From an uncultured Azospirillum sp. (GTDB lineage Bacteria > Pseudomonadota > Alphaproteobacteria > RF32 > CAG-239): 6,127 nt of DNA. Where the stretch lies: assembly GCA_902489675.1 (NCBI GenBank), contig CABUAP010000080.1, positions 1 through 6,127 on the forward strand, read 5' to 3'. Shown one piece after another: positions 1 through 6,033 of this stretch; within the stretch, counting starts at the first letter, position 1, and the number at the start of each line of letters is the position of its first letter. Below the pieces are notes generated by a model. That model made no database searches, was not told the DNA's origin, and worked only from the letters and a program-made list of their open reading frames with translations. A program made the position numbers and the translations under genes.

Positions 1-1852
1 AGTGAGCCAGAGAAGCGTCAACCGCGGCAAAGTTCTTCTGAACAATAGCATCGCCTTTCTTGCTGTAGGTCTTCTTGATTGCGTTCTTGATCTGTGCAAT
101 CGCCTCGTCTTTCGGCAAAATGTTGGAAATAGCAAAGAAACAGGTCTGCATAACCGTGTTAATACGCTGTCCCATACCGGTTTCGCGAGCAACTTCAATT
201 GCATTGATGCTGTAGAAATTCAGCTTTTTGGCAATGATTTCTTCCTGAACTTCGATCGGCAGGTGATTCCAGACTTCTTCGGCCGCATAAGGCGCGTTCA
301 GCAGGAAAGTGGCGCCTGGTTTGGCGATCTTCAGGATATCTACCTTGTTCATAAATGGGAACTGGTGGCAGGCAACAAAGTCTGCTTTGTTGATCAAATA
401 AGCCGATTTAATCGGATTATCCGAAAAACGCAGGTGTGATGTGGTCATTGAGCCCGATTTGCGGGAGTCATAAACAAAATAACCCTGACCGTATTTACCG
501 GCATCTTCGGCAATGATTTTGATCGAGTTCTTGTTGGCGCCGACCGTACCGTCTGCCCCCAAACCGTAGAACACGGCGCGGACAACATCTTTGGGCTCGG
601 TATCGATTGAATCGTCAAAAGCAAGCGATTTATGAGTAACATCATCGGTAATACCGACGGCAAAACCGTTAACCGACTTGGCGGCAAAACCGTTGTCAAA
701 TACGGCTTTGACCATACCCGGGGTAAATTCTTTGGATGATAAACCATAGCGGCCGCCGACAATTTTCGGCATATTGGCAATTTCACCGTTGGCAAAAGCC
801 TGAGTAAGCGTTGCAACAACATCCAAATACAACGGTTCGCCGATTGAACCGGATTCTTTGGTACGATCAAGAACAGAAACAACTTTAACCGTCTTCGGCA
901 AAGCCTTCAGGAAAGACTTTTCAGGGAACGGACGATACAAGTGAACTTTCAAAACGCCCAATTTAGCGCCTTCGGCATTCAGATAATTAATGGTTTCTTC
1001 AACCGTTTCGGCGCCCGAACCCATAATAACGATAACCTGTTCGGCATCGGCAGCACCGGTATAATCAACCACATGATACTGACGGCCCGAAATTTTGGCA
1101 AACTTGTCCATTTCTTCCTGAACGATTCCCTCAACCTTATCATAATAAGGATTGCAGGCTTCTCTGCCCTGGAAGAACACGTCCGGGTTCTGAGCGGTAC
1201 CGCGGATAACCGGCGCTTCCGGACGCAGAGCGTGCTTGGCGTTAAAGGCATAATCCACACCTTCGAGCATTGCTCTCAGATCGTCATCGGACAGCACTTT
1301 GATTTTTTTGATTTCGTGAGAAGTGCGAAAACCGTCAAAGAAGTGCATGAACGGAACGCGCGAACGCAGGGTCGAAGTCTGAGCGATTGCGGCCATATCG
1401 TGAGCTTCCTGAACCGAGTTGGAAGCCAGCATGGCAAAACCGGTCTGACGGCAGCTCATAACGTCGGTATGATCGCCAAAGATCGACAATGCGTGATAAG
1501 CCAGCGAACGAGCGGCAACGTGCATTACAAACGGCGACAGCTCACCGGCAATTTTATACATATTCGGGATCATCAAAAGCAGACCCTGAGAAGCGGTAAA
1601 GGTGGTGGTCAGCGCACCGCCCTGCAAAGAGCCGTGTACGGTACCGGCAGCGCCGGCCTCGGACTGCATTTCCTGAACTTCCGGAACAATGCCCCACAGG
1701 TTTTTCTGTTTGGCGGCAGACCATGCGTCAGCCCATTCGCCCATCGGCGACGACGGGGTAATCGGGTAAATGACGCAGACTTCATTCATACGATGGGCAA
1801 CTGAAGCGGCTGCTTCGTTACCGTCCATCATTTTCATTTTCACTTCTGACAT
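1..1852 (-). CDS. nifJ: Pyruvate:ferredoxin (flavodoxin) oxidoreductase, N-terminal half (partial)
   Basis: The frame is open for 617 codons from ATG at 1852 to the window edge. The family is usually about 1,170-1,200 residues, so this is roughly the first half. The enzyme oxidises pyruvate with CoA to acetyl-CoA and CO2 and reduces ferredoxin or flavodoxin in the cytoplasm, using thiamine diphosphate. Visible motifs are YPITPS (29-34), EMQSEAGA (61-68, with Glu65 in the place of the thiamine-binding Glu), HVAAR (111-115, with the substrate-site Arg115), SIFGDHTDVM (123-132) and HFFDGFRTSHE (170-180). Further on, LYRPFPEKS and VLDRTKE belong to domain II, and GQGYFVYDSRKSG with SHLRFS to domain III. 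The ferredoxin-like 4Fe-4S region and the C-terminal thiamine-pyrophosphate domain lie outside the window. Start choice: an AAGGAA site at 1858-1863 sits 5 bases before the first ATG; later Met codons (6, 8, 9) lack such spacing. Family assignment is secure. The electron acceptor and physiological direction are inferred. Confidence 0.96.
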   Translation of the reverse strand, partial: MSEVKMKMMDGNEAAASVAHRMNEVCVIYPITPSSPMGEWADAWSAAKQKNLWGIVPEVQEMQSEAGAAGTVHGSLQGGALTTTFTASQGLLLMIPNMYKIAGELSPFVMHVAARSLAYHALSIFGDHTDVMSCRQTGFAMLASNSVQEAHDMAAIAQTSTLRSRVPFMHFFDGFRTSHEIKKIKVLSDDDLRAMLEGVDYAFNAKHALRPEAPVIRGTAQNPDVFFQGREACNPYYDKVEGIVQEEMDKFAKISGRQYHVVDYTGAADAEQVIVIMGSGAETVEETINYLNAEGAKLGVLKVHLYRPFPEKSFLKALPKTVKVVSVLDRTKESGSIGEPLYLDVVATLTQAFANGEIANMPKIVGGRYGLSSKEFTPGMVKAVFDNGFAAKSVNGFAVGITDDVTHKSLAFDDSIDTEPKDVVRAVFYGLGADGTVGANKNSIKIIAEDAGKYGQGYFVYDSRKSGSMTTSHLRFSDNPIKSAYLINKADFVACHQFPFMNKVDILKIAKPGATFLLNAPYAAEEVWNHLPIEVQEEIIAKKLNFYSINAIEVARETGMGQRINTVMQTCFFAISNILPKDEAIAQIKNAIKKTYSKKGDAIVQKNFAAVDASLAH

Positions 1853-1901
1853 TTTATTTCCTTGTTAATGTTTAGCGTATTAGAAAAAAATTTCTGCCCT
1901 T

Positions 1902-1910
1902 CGTATAACA
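1902..1910 (-). promoter_or_regulatory. Possible extended -10 element for nifJ
   Basis: On the minus strand this reads TGTTATACG, which fits an extended -10 (TG, one base, then TATACG). It would place the start of transcription near 1895 and give a leader of about 43 bases before the nifJ ATG. The best -35-like hexamer, TTGATG (1929-1934), is 21 bases away, which is too far for a standard sigma-70 promoter. The call therefore rests on the -10 alone. Confidence 0.3.
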
Positions 1911-2017
1911 CGGAAGAATGCAAAAATCCATCAAAAAATGATATTTTTGAAGATATTTTTATTTATTAACCTAATCTTTGTAAAATTCTTTTAAGCTGAC
2001 AAAAATCGAAAAAATCA

Positions 2018-2023
2018 AAGGAG
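2018..2023 (+). promoter_or_regulatory. Shine-Dalgarno site of the lipoprotein gene
   Basis: AAGGAG lies 6 bases before the ATG at 2030. This is a strong, well-spaced ribosome binding site. It fixes the start of the small gene and argues that the gene is translated. Confidence 0.75.
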
Positions 2024-2029
2024 AAACAA

Positions 2030-2326
2030 ATGCTCAAACCGACAACCGCCGCCTTTTTTGCTTTGCTTGCCGCCGGCTGCGCCTCGGCTCCGGCCGACAA
2101 AACCCCGCCGACAACTGTCGGACAGCTGAACTCTTGTATGTTAAGAGAGATTTATAACCGCCAAGAAACAGGCAAACTTACCGCAGACGAGTGGACAGCA
2201 TCGCAGGAAGTCTTCCGCAGTTGCTTGCGACAACTGGATTTAAGCGAACGCGACGTCAACCCCGCCCAAAGCCTGAACATTGCCGCCAGCGCCATCCGCG
2301 CCCTGCGCCAAACCGACAATCGATAA
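2030..2326 (+). CDS. Small putative lipoprotein of unknown function
   Basis: The gene encodes 98 residues. The N terminus is a short lipoprotein signal peptide: Lys3, a hydrophobic stretch at about 7-15, then the lipobox LAAGC (13-17), so Cys17 should be lipidated after signal peptidase II cleavage and the protein anchored on the periplasmic side of a membrane. Residues 18-30 are Pro/Ala/Thr-rich and look like a flexible linker. Residues 31-98 are probably helical and contain two more cysteines (36 and 65) that could form a disulphide in the periplasm. A strong ribosome binding site precedes the ATG. The stop is 13 bases before the next ATG, so it is probably co-transcribed with the downstream methyltransferase, although no functional link is evident. 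I do not recognise the family. The lipoprotein call rests on the lipobox alone. Confidence 0.75.
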   Translation: MLKPTTAAFFALLAAGCASAPADKTPPTTVGQLNSCMLREIYNRQETGKLTADEWTASQEVFRSCLRQLDLSERDVNPAQSLNIAASAIRALRQTDNR

Positions 2327-2339
2327 TGACAGAGGAAAC

Positions 2340-3080
2340 ATGACCGATTCCGGCTACAGCGAAGATTATCTGCTAAACAAACGCGTAAAAATTTTTCAGC
2401 CCGATGACGGCTATCGCGCTTCAATTGATGCCGTATTTTTATCGGCGCTTGTCAGCCAAGCCGCGCCGGGCGAACGGATTCTTGACATCGGCTCCGGCAC
2501 CGGTGCGGTTTCTCTCTGTTTGGCGCATCGTTTTCCAAAATGTCACATTACCGGATTGGAAATACAGCCCCGTCTGGCCGAATTGTCGAACCTGAGCGCC
2601 GCCGCCAACGGTTTTGATAATTTGCATTACATAAACTGCGACATCCGTCAACCGCTCCCCGCCGTTGATAATTGCAGTTTCCATCACGTTATCAGCAACC
2701 CGCCGTACACCGATCACGATATGCCCTCGCCCAACCCCGGCAAAGCTTTTGCCCACAATCATCAGCAGTTTGACCTGCCGTCATGGATCGCCTTTGCCTT
2801 AAAGATGATGCGCCCCAAAGGGTATTTTTATATGATCAACCGAACTGAAGCGATAGAGGAAATCCTTGCCGGCCTCCATAAAAAAGCAGGAGCGATCACC
2901 ATTGTTCCGCTCCATTCAAAAGAAGGCCGGCCCGCCAAACGCGTCCTGGTTTCCGCTCGCAAAGATTCCAAAGCGCCGGCAAAAATCCTCCCCGGCCTAG
3001 TTGTTCATACCGCCGACGGAAAATACACCCAACAGGCCGAACAGATTCTCCGTCAAGCAGAACCGCTATTTAAAGATTAG
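2340..3080 (+). CDS. trmN6: TrmN6/YfiC-type tRNA1(Val) (adenine37-N6)-methyltransferase
   Basis: This 246-residue class I SAM-dependent methyltransferase is of the COG4123 type, predicted to add a methyl group to N6 of adenine in a tRNA; E. coli YfiC acts on A37 of tRNA1(Val). The N-terminal segment GYRASIDAVFLSAL (24-37) is typical of the group. The SAM-binding motif DIGSGTGAVSL lies at 49-59, an acidic residue for the ribose at Glu74 (LEIQ), and the catalytic NPPY motif of N6-adenine methyltransferases at 120-123. The C-terminal RPAKRVLVSARK (197-208) and following strand pairs also fit. The frame is open further upstream to a TTG at 2280, but that would run into the lipoprotein gene. ATG 2340, preceded by AGAGGA (2331-2336), is the likely start. 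The fold and target atom are well supported; the exact tRNA is inferred. Confidence 0.88.
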   Translation: MTDSGYSEDYLLNKRVKIFQPDDGYRASIDAVFLSALVSQAAPGERILDIGSGTGAVSLCLAHRFPKCHITGLEIQPRLAELSNLSAAANGFDNLHYINCDIRQPLPAVDNCSFHHVISNPPYTDHDMPSPNPGKAFAHNHQQFDLPSWIAFALKMMRPKGYFYMINRTEAIEEILAGLHKKAGAITIVPLHSKEGRPAKRVLVSARKDSKAPAKILPGLVVHTADGKYTQQAEQILRQAEPLFKD

Positions 3081-3657
3081 CCAATTCGGCAAAATAAACA
3101 ACTTCACGCCGGCCGGAAACTGCTTTATGCAAGGCGGCAATAGCCTTACCGACCATTGTCGTAACCGTATCTTCGGCATCATGTTCAAACAAACTGACGC
3201 CGATCCGACATTTCAGTCGAAATCCCTGCCTGCCGGCCAAAATTTTTCGTCCGAGCGCCATTTGGATTTTGTTAACCCAAACTTCCGCATCCACAGCGGT
3301 TGACAAATAAGGCATCATCACCCAAAACGGATAGTTAATGCCGCAGGCTACCGTATAGTTGGCCGGCAGAACTTCCGTCAACAGCGCCGCCGTCTGCCGC
3401 CGCACTTCTCTGCGCAGCGTTTCATCTGCCAGATCGGACAAATTCTCAATATAAATACCCGCCACCGCAATTTTCAATTTACGCATCCGCTGGTCTTTTA
3501 CCTGTTCGTTGAGCAGCGCCATTTTCAAACGATCCTCAAATAAGTTAAAGCTTGGCAGTCCGGTATCTTTATCATACATTTCGCCCGGATAATCGTCGGG
3601 TTTGGTATAGCCGTACCGATGGTTGAGGTCAGCCGTTTCTTTTTGTTTCTTTATCAT
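3070..3657 (-). CDS. Degenerate GGDEF-domain protein, probably catalytically inactive
   Basis: The protein has 195 residues. It follows the layout of a diguanylate cyclase (GGDEF) domain. DKDTGLPSFNLFEDRL (29-44) matches the usual opening D-x-L-T-G-L-P-N-R-x-x-F-x-D-R-L. KLKIAVAGIYIENL (60-73) matches the first core strand. RIGVSLF (151-157) matches the SIGVA strand, and KAIAALHKAVSGRREVVYF (171-189) matches the closing A-D-x-A-L-Y-x-A-K-x-x-G-R-N-x-V-x-x-F. The signature itself is lost: where GGDEF should stand, the sequence reads GINYPFWVMMP (106-116), and no RxxD inhibitory site precedes it. Cyclic di-GMP synthesis is therefore unlikely; a binding or scaffolding role is possible but not shown. 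There is no signal peptide, membrane segment or partner domain. A GGAG site at 3667-3670 precedes the ATG by 9 bases. The 3' end overlaps trmN6 by 11 bases in convergent orientation. Confidence 0.72.
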   Translation of the reverse strand: MIKKQKETADLNHRYGYTKPDDYPGEMYDKDTGLPSFNLFEDRLKMALLNEQVKDQRMRKLKIAVAGIYIENLSDLADETLRREVRRQTAALLTEVLPANYTVACGINYPFWVMMPYLSTAVDAEVWVNKIQMALGRKILAGRQGFRLKCRIGVSLFEHDAEDTVTTMVGKAIAALHKAVSGRREVVYFAELANL

Positions 3658-3693
3658 ACAGAAAATCTCCGGAAAATTTTATAAGCGCACATT

Positions 3694-3721
3694 ATTATAC
3701 TATGGCACATTTACTGCAAAA
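3694..3721 (-). promoter_or_regulatory. Possible promoter of the GGDEF-like gene
   Basis: In the 53-base gap after rpoH the minus strand carries a perfect -10 hexamer TATAAT (3694-3699). The element 16 bases upstream, TTTTGC (3716-3721), is a poor -35 and overlaps the last codons of rpoH. Transcription would start near 3687, giving about 30 bases of leader. The gene may also be read through from rpoH, since no terminator hairpin is visible in the gap. Confidence 0.4.
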
Positions 3722-4586
3722 CTTCAACCGCTTTCCTGATTTTTCTGATAGAGTTAAGTTCGATCTGCCGCACCCGTTCTTTAGAAATAGCATAAGACTT
3801 GCTCAAATCATCAAGCGTGATCGATTTCTCATACAAACGACGCTTGAACAAAATATCTTTTTCCCGCGGATTTAGGCATCCCAAAGCCTGATTAAACAAT
3901 TTCTTACGATAGTTAAGCGTTTCTGTCCGGCTGAGCCACTCCTCTTGGTTAGGTTTGGTATCGGCAATAAAATCAAGCAGCTCGGATCCGTTATCGGAAG
4001 AAGCATCGACCAACACATTAAGCGAACCGTCATGCGATTTGAGCCGCGTGTTCATATCGGTTACTTCCTGTACGCTGACATCAAGCGAGTTGGCAATATT
4101 TTTGATCACATCTTGCGACATTTCGCGATCATCGGTCAAATTCAGCCGGTTTTTAACTTTGCGCAAATTAAAAAACAACTTTTTCTGCGCGGCGGTGGTG
4201 CCGATTTTTACCAACGACCAAGAATTTAGTACATATTTCTGTACCGCAGCCCGGATCCACCATAAAGCATAAGTTGAAAAACGAAACCCTTTGTCAGGAT
4301 CAAATTTGTCAACGGCATAAAGCAACCCTATATTTCCCTCGGAAATCATTTCCGCCACCGGCAGACCATAACCGCGGAATTTTGAAACCACTTTTACCAC
4401 CAGCCTCAAATGGGAAGTAATCAATCGATACGAAATTTTTGCATCCCGGGTTCTGACATATTCTTTTGCCAGTTCATATTCTTCTTCCTGAGTCAAAATC
4501 GGAAATTGTTTAATATTCTGCAGATATCGTGACAAATTAATTTCCGGCGAAAAATCCATCCCGTCAAACGAAACCTGATTATCCAT
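3711..4586 (-). CDS. rpoH: RNA polymerase heat-shock sigma factor RpoH (sigma-32)
   Basis: This sigma-70 family protein of 291 residues has the usual length for RpoH. It directs RNA polymerase to chaperone and protease promoters under heat or protein-folding stress. Region 1.2 lies at about 16-47. Region 2 contains ISEGNIGLLYAVDKFDP (81-97) and the -10-reading FRFSTYALWWIRAAVQKYVL (101-120). Next comes WSLVKIGTTAAQKKLFFNLR (123-142), including QKKLFFNLR, a near match to the RpoH box that distinguishes this group from RpoD. Region 4.2 has a helix-turn-helix, TLDDLSKSYAISKERVRQIE (257-276), for the -35. Start choice: two ATGs are adjacent (4589 and 4586). AGGAGG at 4592-4597 is only 2 bases from the first but 5 from the second, so 4586 is preferred; the alternative adds one Met. 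It lies 79 bases downstream of rluD on the same strand. The leader is highly structured, which suggests post-transcriptional or attenuation control. Confidence 0.95.
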   Translation of the reverse strand: MDNQVSFDGMDFSPEINLSRYLQNIKQFPILTQEEEYELAKEYVRTRDAKISYRLITSHLRLVVKVVSKFRGYGLPVAEMISEGNIGLLYAVDKFDPDKGFRFSTYALWWIRAAVQKYVLNSWSLVKIGTTAAQKKLFFNLRKVKNRLNLTDDREMSQDVIKNIANSLDVSVQEVTDMNTRLKSHDGSLNVLVDASSDNGSELLDFIADTKPNQEEWLSRTETLNYRKKLFNQALGCLNPREKDILFKRRLYEKSITLDDLSKSYAISKERVRQIELNSIRKIRKAVEVLQ

Positions 4587-4591
4587 CATAT

Positions 4592-4597
4592 CCTCCT
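4592..4597 (-). promoter_or_regulatory. Strong Shine-Dalgarno site of rpoH
   Basis: The minus strand reads AGGAGG, a perfect ribosome binding site. Its distance (5 bases to the ATG at 4586, 2 bases to the ATG at 4589) decides between the two tandem start codons. It begins 2 bases after the 3' arm of a long inverted repeat, so folding of the leader could affect ribosome access. Confidence 0.8.
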
Positions 4598-4599
4598 AA

Positions 4600-4654
4600 A
4601 AAACAGAACGTTATCAAACAGATAAGCATCGTGTTTGAGTTTTCGTTCTGTTTT
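4600..4654 (-). promoter_or_regulatory. Long two-part hairpin in the rpoH leader
   Basis: The outer arms are a perfect 11-base inverted repeat: AAAACAGAACG (plus strand 4600-4610) and CGTTCTGTTTT (4644-4654). Inside it is a second stem, TCAAACA (4614-4620) with TGTTTGA (4632-4638). That stem is extended past a bulged G (4631) by GAT (4621-4623) with ATC (4628-4630), closed by a four-base loop at 4624-4627. In the rpoH transcript the 3' arm runs into six U residues (4598-4603) directly before AGGAGG. This could be an intrinsic terminator or attenuator between rluD and rpoH, or an RNA element controlling rpoH translation. The structure is clear in the sequence; its role is inferred. Confidence 0.6.
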
Positions 4655-4661
4655 AAAACAG
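4648..4661. repeat. Perfect 14-base palindrome overlapping the rpoH leader hairpin
   Basis: CTGTTTTAAAACAG is its own reverse complement. Its left half is also part of the outer arm of the rpoH leader hairpin, so on the transcript that segment could pair with either of two partners. As DNA it could instead be a binding site for a dimeric regulator. Neither role is shown. Confidence 0.5.
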
Positions 4662-4665
4662 GTTT

Positions 4666-5664
4666 TTATTTGAGAGAAGTACCTAAATTTAGTAAACAGG
4701 TATCTAAAAGCAGGTGCAGGTCAGCCGGAAAATCTGCTTTAAATTGCAAAAATTCGCCGCTGCGGGGATGAACAAAACCGAGCGATGCCGCGTGCAACGC
4801 CTGACGCGGGAAAGTGTTAACAAAATTTTTTATTTCCGGCGCCAAACCGCCGATTTTGGTTTTGCCGGCTTTTTCATACACCTGATCACCGACCAGATTA
4901 CAGCCGATTGATGCCATATGCACCCGTATCTGATGAGTGCGGCCGGTTTCCAAATTACATTGTACCAAACTGACAGCGCCGTGCAGGCTTTGCAAACAAC
5001 GATAATGCGTTACCGCGCGTTTGCCGCCGCTCTCAACCACGGCCATTTTTTTACGATCAAAACGGCTGCGGGCAATATTTTTCTCAATGATCCCCTCGGC
5101 CGGCTCCGGCATTCCGTAAACAACGGCATAATAAGTACGCTCAATGCTGTGTTCAAAAAACTGTGCCGCCAACCCCTGATGGGCAAAATCATTTTTGGCA
5201 ACAACCAGCAAACCGCTGGTATCTTTATCAATCCGGTGGACAATACCCGGCCGTTTCACACCGCCGACGCCGGAAAGATTGTCGCGACAATGATAAAGCA
5301 GCGCATTAACCAAAGTGCCGTGATAAACACCGGGCGCCGGATGCACGGTCATTCCCGCCGGCTTATTGACCACAATCAGGTCATCATCTTCGTAAACCAC
5401 GTCAAGCAAAATATTTTCCGCCTCGGGATCGGCCTCTTCCGCCGGCGGCACAAAAACGGCAAAACTGTCGCCCGCCCGCACTTTAAAATCTTTGTCGACA
5501 ACAATATTGTCATCCAAACTGACGCAACCGCCGGCAATCAATTTCTGCAAACGGGAACGCGACATCGCCGGAACCGTTTCTTTCAAAAACACATCCAAAC
5601 GCTTCCCTGCCTGCCCGTCTGCGGCCGGCAAAGTAAAAAATATGTTGCTGTCGTCTACATTCAT
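4666..5664 (-). CDS. rluD: 23S rRNA pseudouridine synthase RluD (RluA family)
   Basis: This protein of 332 residues isomerises uridines to pseudouridine in helix 69 of 23S rRNA during 50S ribosome maturation (positions 1911, 1915 and 1917 in E. coli). An S4 RNA-binding domain spans about 19-75, with KRLDVFLKE and SRSRLQKLIAGGCVSLD. The catalytic domain begins near 87 with VVYEDDDLIVVNKPAGMTVHP (split by VN at 99-100) and contains RPGIVHRIDKDTSGLLVVAK (138-157), where Asp146 of HRID is the catalytic residue. ETGRTHQIRVHMASIGCNLVGD (from 239 to 260) is the conserved late motif. Length is normal for the family. No clear Shine-Dalgarno precedes the ATG; the upstream bases are U-rich. It lies upstream of rpoH on the same strand and diverges from the small membrane protein gene. 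RluD rather than RluC is favoured by overall layout and the rpoH neighbour, but the exact target is inferred. Confidence 0.92.
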   Translation of the reverse strand: MNVDDSNIFFTLPAADGQAGKRLDVFLKETVPAMSRSRLQKLIAGGCVSLDDNIVVDKDFKVRAGDSFAVFVPPAEEADPEAENILLDVVYEDDDLIVVNKPAGMTVHPAPGVYHGTLVNALLYHCRDNLSGVGGVKRPGIVHRIDKDTSGLLVVAKNDFAHQGLAAQFFEHSIERTYYAVVYGMPEPAEGIIEKNIARSRFDRKKMAVVESGGKRAVTHYRCLQSLHGAVSLVQCNLETGRTHQIRVHMASIGCNLVGDQVYEKAGKTKIGGLAPEIKNFVNTFPRQALHAASLGFVHPRSGEFLQFKADFPADLHLLLDTCLLNLGTSLK

Positions 5665-5666
5665 GT

Positions 5667-5695
5667 TTGCGAAAATAAAATTTATGTTATATAAT
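5667..5695 (+). promoter_or_regulatory. Sigma-70 promoter of the small membrane protein gene
   Basis: TTGCGA (5667-5672) is separated by exactly 17 bases from a perfect TATAAT (5690-5695), close to the vegetative consensus. Transcription would begin near 5702, giving a leader of about 43 bases before ATG 5745. The -35 starts just 2 bases beyond the rluD start codon on the opposite strand. Confidence 0.62.
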
Positions 5696-5704
5696 CTGTT
5701 TTGA

Positions 5705-5732
5705 TGTATACAGATAATTTGCCAAATTGCAA
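5705..5732 (-). promoter_or_regulatory. Possible promoter of rluD
   Basis: On the minus strand TTGCAA (5727-5732) is followed after 16 bases by TATACA (5705-5710), which predicts transcription from about 5698 and a leader of about 34 bases. It faces the rightward promoter at 5667-5695, so the two probably compete for polymerase. Its -35 also overlaps the ribosome binding site of the opposite gene. Confidence 0.45.
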
Positions 5733-5744
5733 GGATATAAGTTG

Positions 5745-6026
5745 ATGCTGAAACTCAAAATACTGAAAATGCTGGTCTTCATTCTGACATTTTCACTGAT
5801 ATTCGGTATCATCATTCTGGCTTCCCGCTTGACCGGAAAAATTAAAAAAAGCGGCGGTGAACCGACAACGGCCACACTAAATCAGCCGACAGGTTCCTCA
5901 TTCGGGAACATAATTGCCGCAGACGGCAAACTGCACATCACCGTTACCGGTGGCAACCGTCCGGATCGGATTATTATTTTTGATACGGAAACAAACCGGA
6001 CAATTTCCACCATCAGCATCAATTGA
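5745..6026 (+). CDS. Small single-pass membrane protein, DUF6476-like
   Basis: The protein has 93 residues. After a lysine-rich start (Lys3, 5, 8), residues 9-27 form one hydrophobic membrane segment, followed by a basic stretch (KIKK, 32-35) and a Gly/Pro/Thr-rich linker. The C-terminal half contains DGKLHITVTGG and RIIIFDTETNRTISTISI, which reads like two to four beta strands of a propeller blade. From memory, the order (membrane helix, linker, then I-I-x-D-x-x-T-G-like strands) resembles the alphaproteobacterial family DUF6476, often found near rluD, but I could not test this. AAGGA at 5731-5735 lies 9 bases before the ATG; a TTG at 5742 would have closer spacing, and the frame opens at TTG 5727. 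A good promoter lies upstream. Its stop overlaps the ribosome binding site of the next gene, so the two form an operon. Function unknown. Confidence 0.75.
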   Translation: MLKLKILKMLVFILTFSLIFGIIILASRLTGKIKKSGGEPTTATLNQPTGSSFGNIIAADGKLHITVTGGNRPDRIIIFDTETNRTISTISIN

Positions 6027-6033
6027 GGTTAAA

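Larger units (their letters stand above)
1853..2029. promoter_or_regulatory. AT-rich divergent spacer between nifJ and the lipoprotein gene
   Basis: This 177-base gap must carry the promoters for nifJ (leftward) and for the lipoprotein-trmN6 pair (rightward). It is much richer in A/T than the flanking genes. It contains runs of five to six A or T at 1922-1926, 1933-1938, 1944-1948 and 1956-1960, spaced about one helical turn apart, which suggests bent DNA. An inverted repeat TCAAAAA / TTTTTGA occupies 1931-1937 and 1944-1950. Rightward, TTGAAG (1947-1952) and TAAAAT (1981-1986) resemble promoter elements, but no correctly spaced pair is convincing. No good FNR/ANR palindrome was found. Confidence 0.5.

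Noticed and set aside
941..1804. Long plus-strand open frame of 287 codons opposite nifJ
   Set aside because: It lies fully antisense to a well-supported nifJ frame with all family motifs. Its translation has no recognisable domain, and no ribosome site supports it. Frames at 2-439 (+) and 445-882 and 979-1260 (-) are shadows for the same reason.
1929..1950. Possible FNR/ANR binding site upstream of nifJ
   Set aside because: A TTGAT half-site is present on the minus strand, but no ATCAA half lies four bases on. The local inverted repeat TCAAAAA/TTTTTGA does not fit the consensus.
2280..2339. Upstream extension of the methyltransferase to a TTG at 2280
   Set aside because: It would overlap the end of the lipoprotein gene and has no ribosome site. 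ATG 2340 is preceded by AGAGGA and matches the usual family start.
2326..2343. ATG overlapping the lipoprotein stop codon (TAATG)
   Set aside because: It is out of frame with the methyltransferase and hits a stop after five codons, so it is not a coupled start.
3081..3130. Terminator between the convergent trmN6 and GGDEF-like genes
   Set aside because: The genes overlap by 11 bases. The GC-rich CGCCGGCCGG nearby is inside coding sequence and is not followed by a U run on either strand.
4918..5694. Plus-strand open frame of 258 codons opposite rluD
   Set aside because: It is antisense to rluD, whose catalytic HRID motif and family length are clear. The antisense product is His/Asn-rich with no domain.
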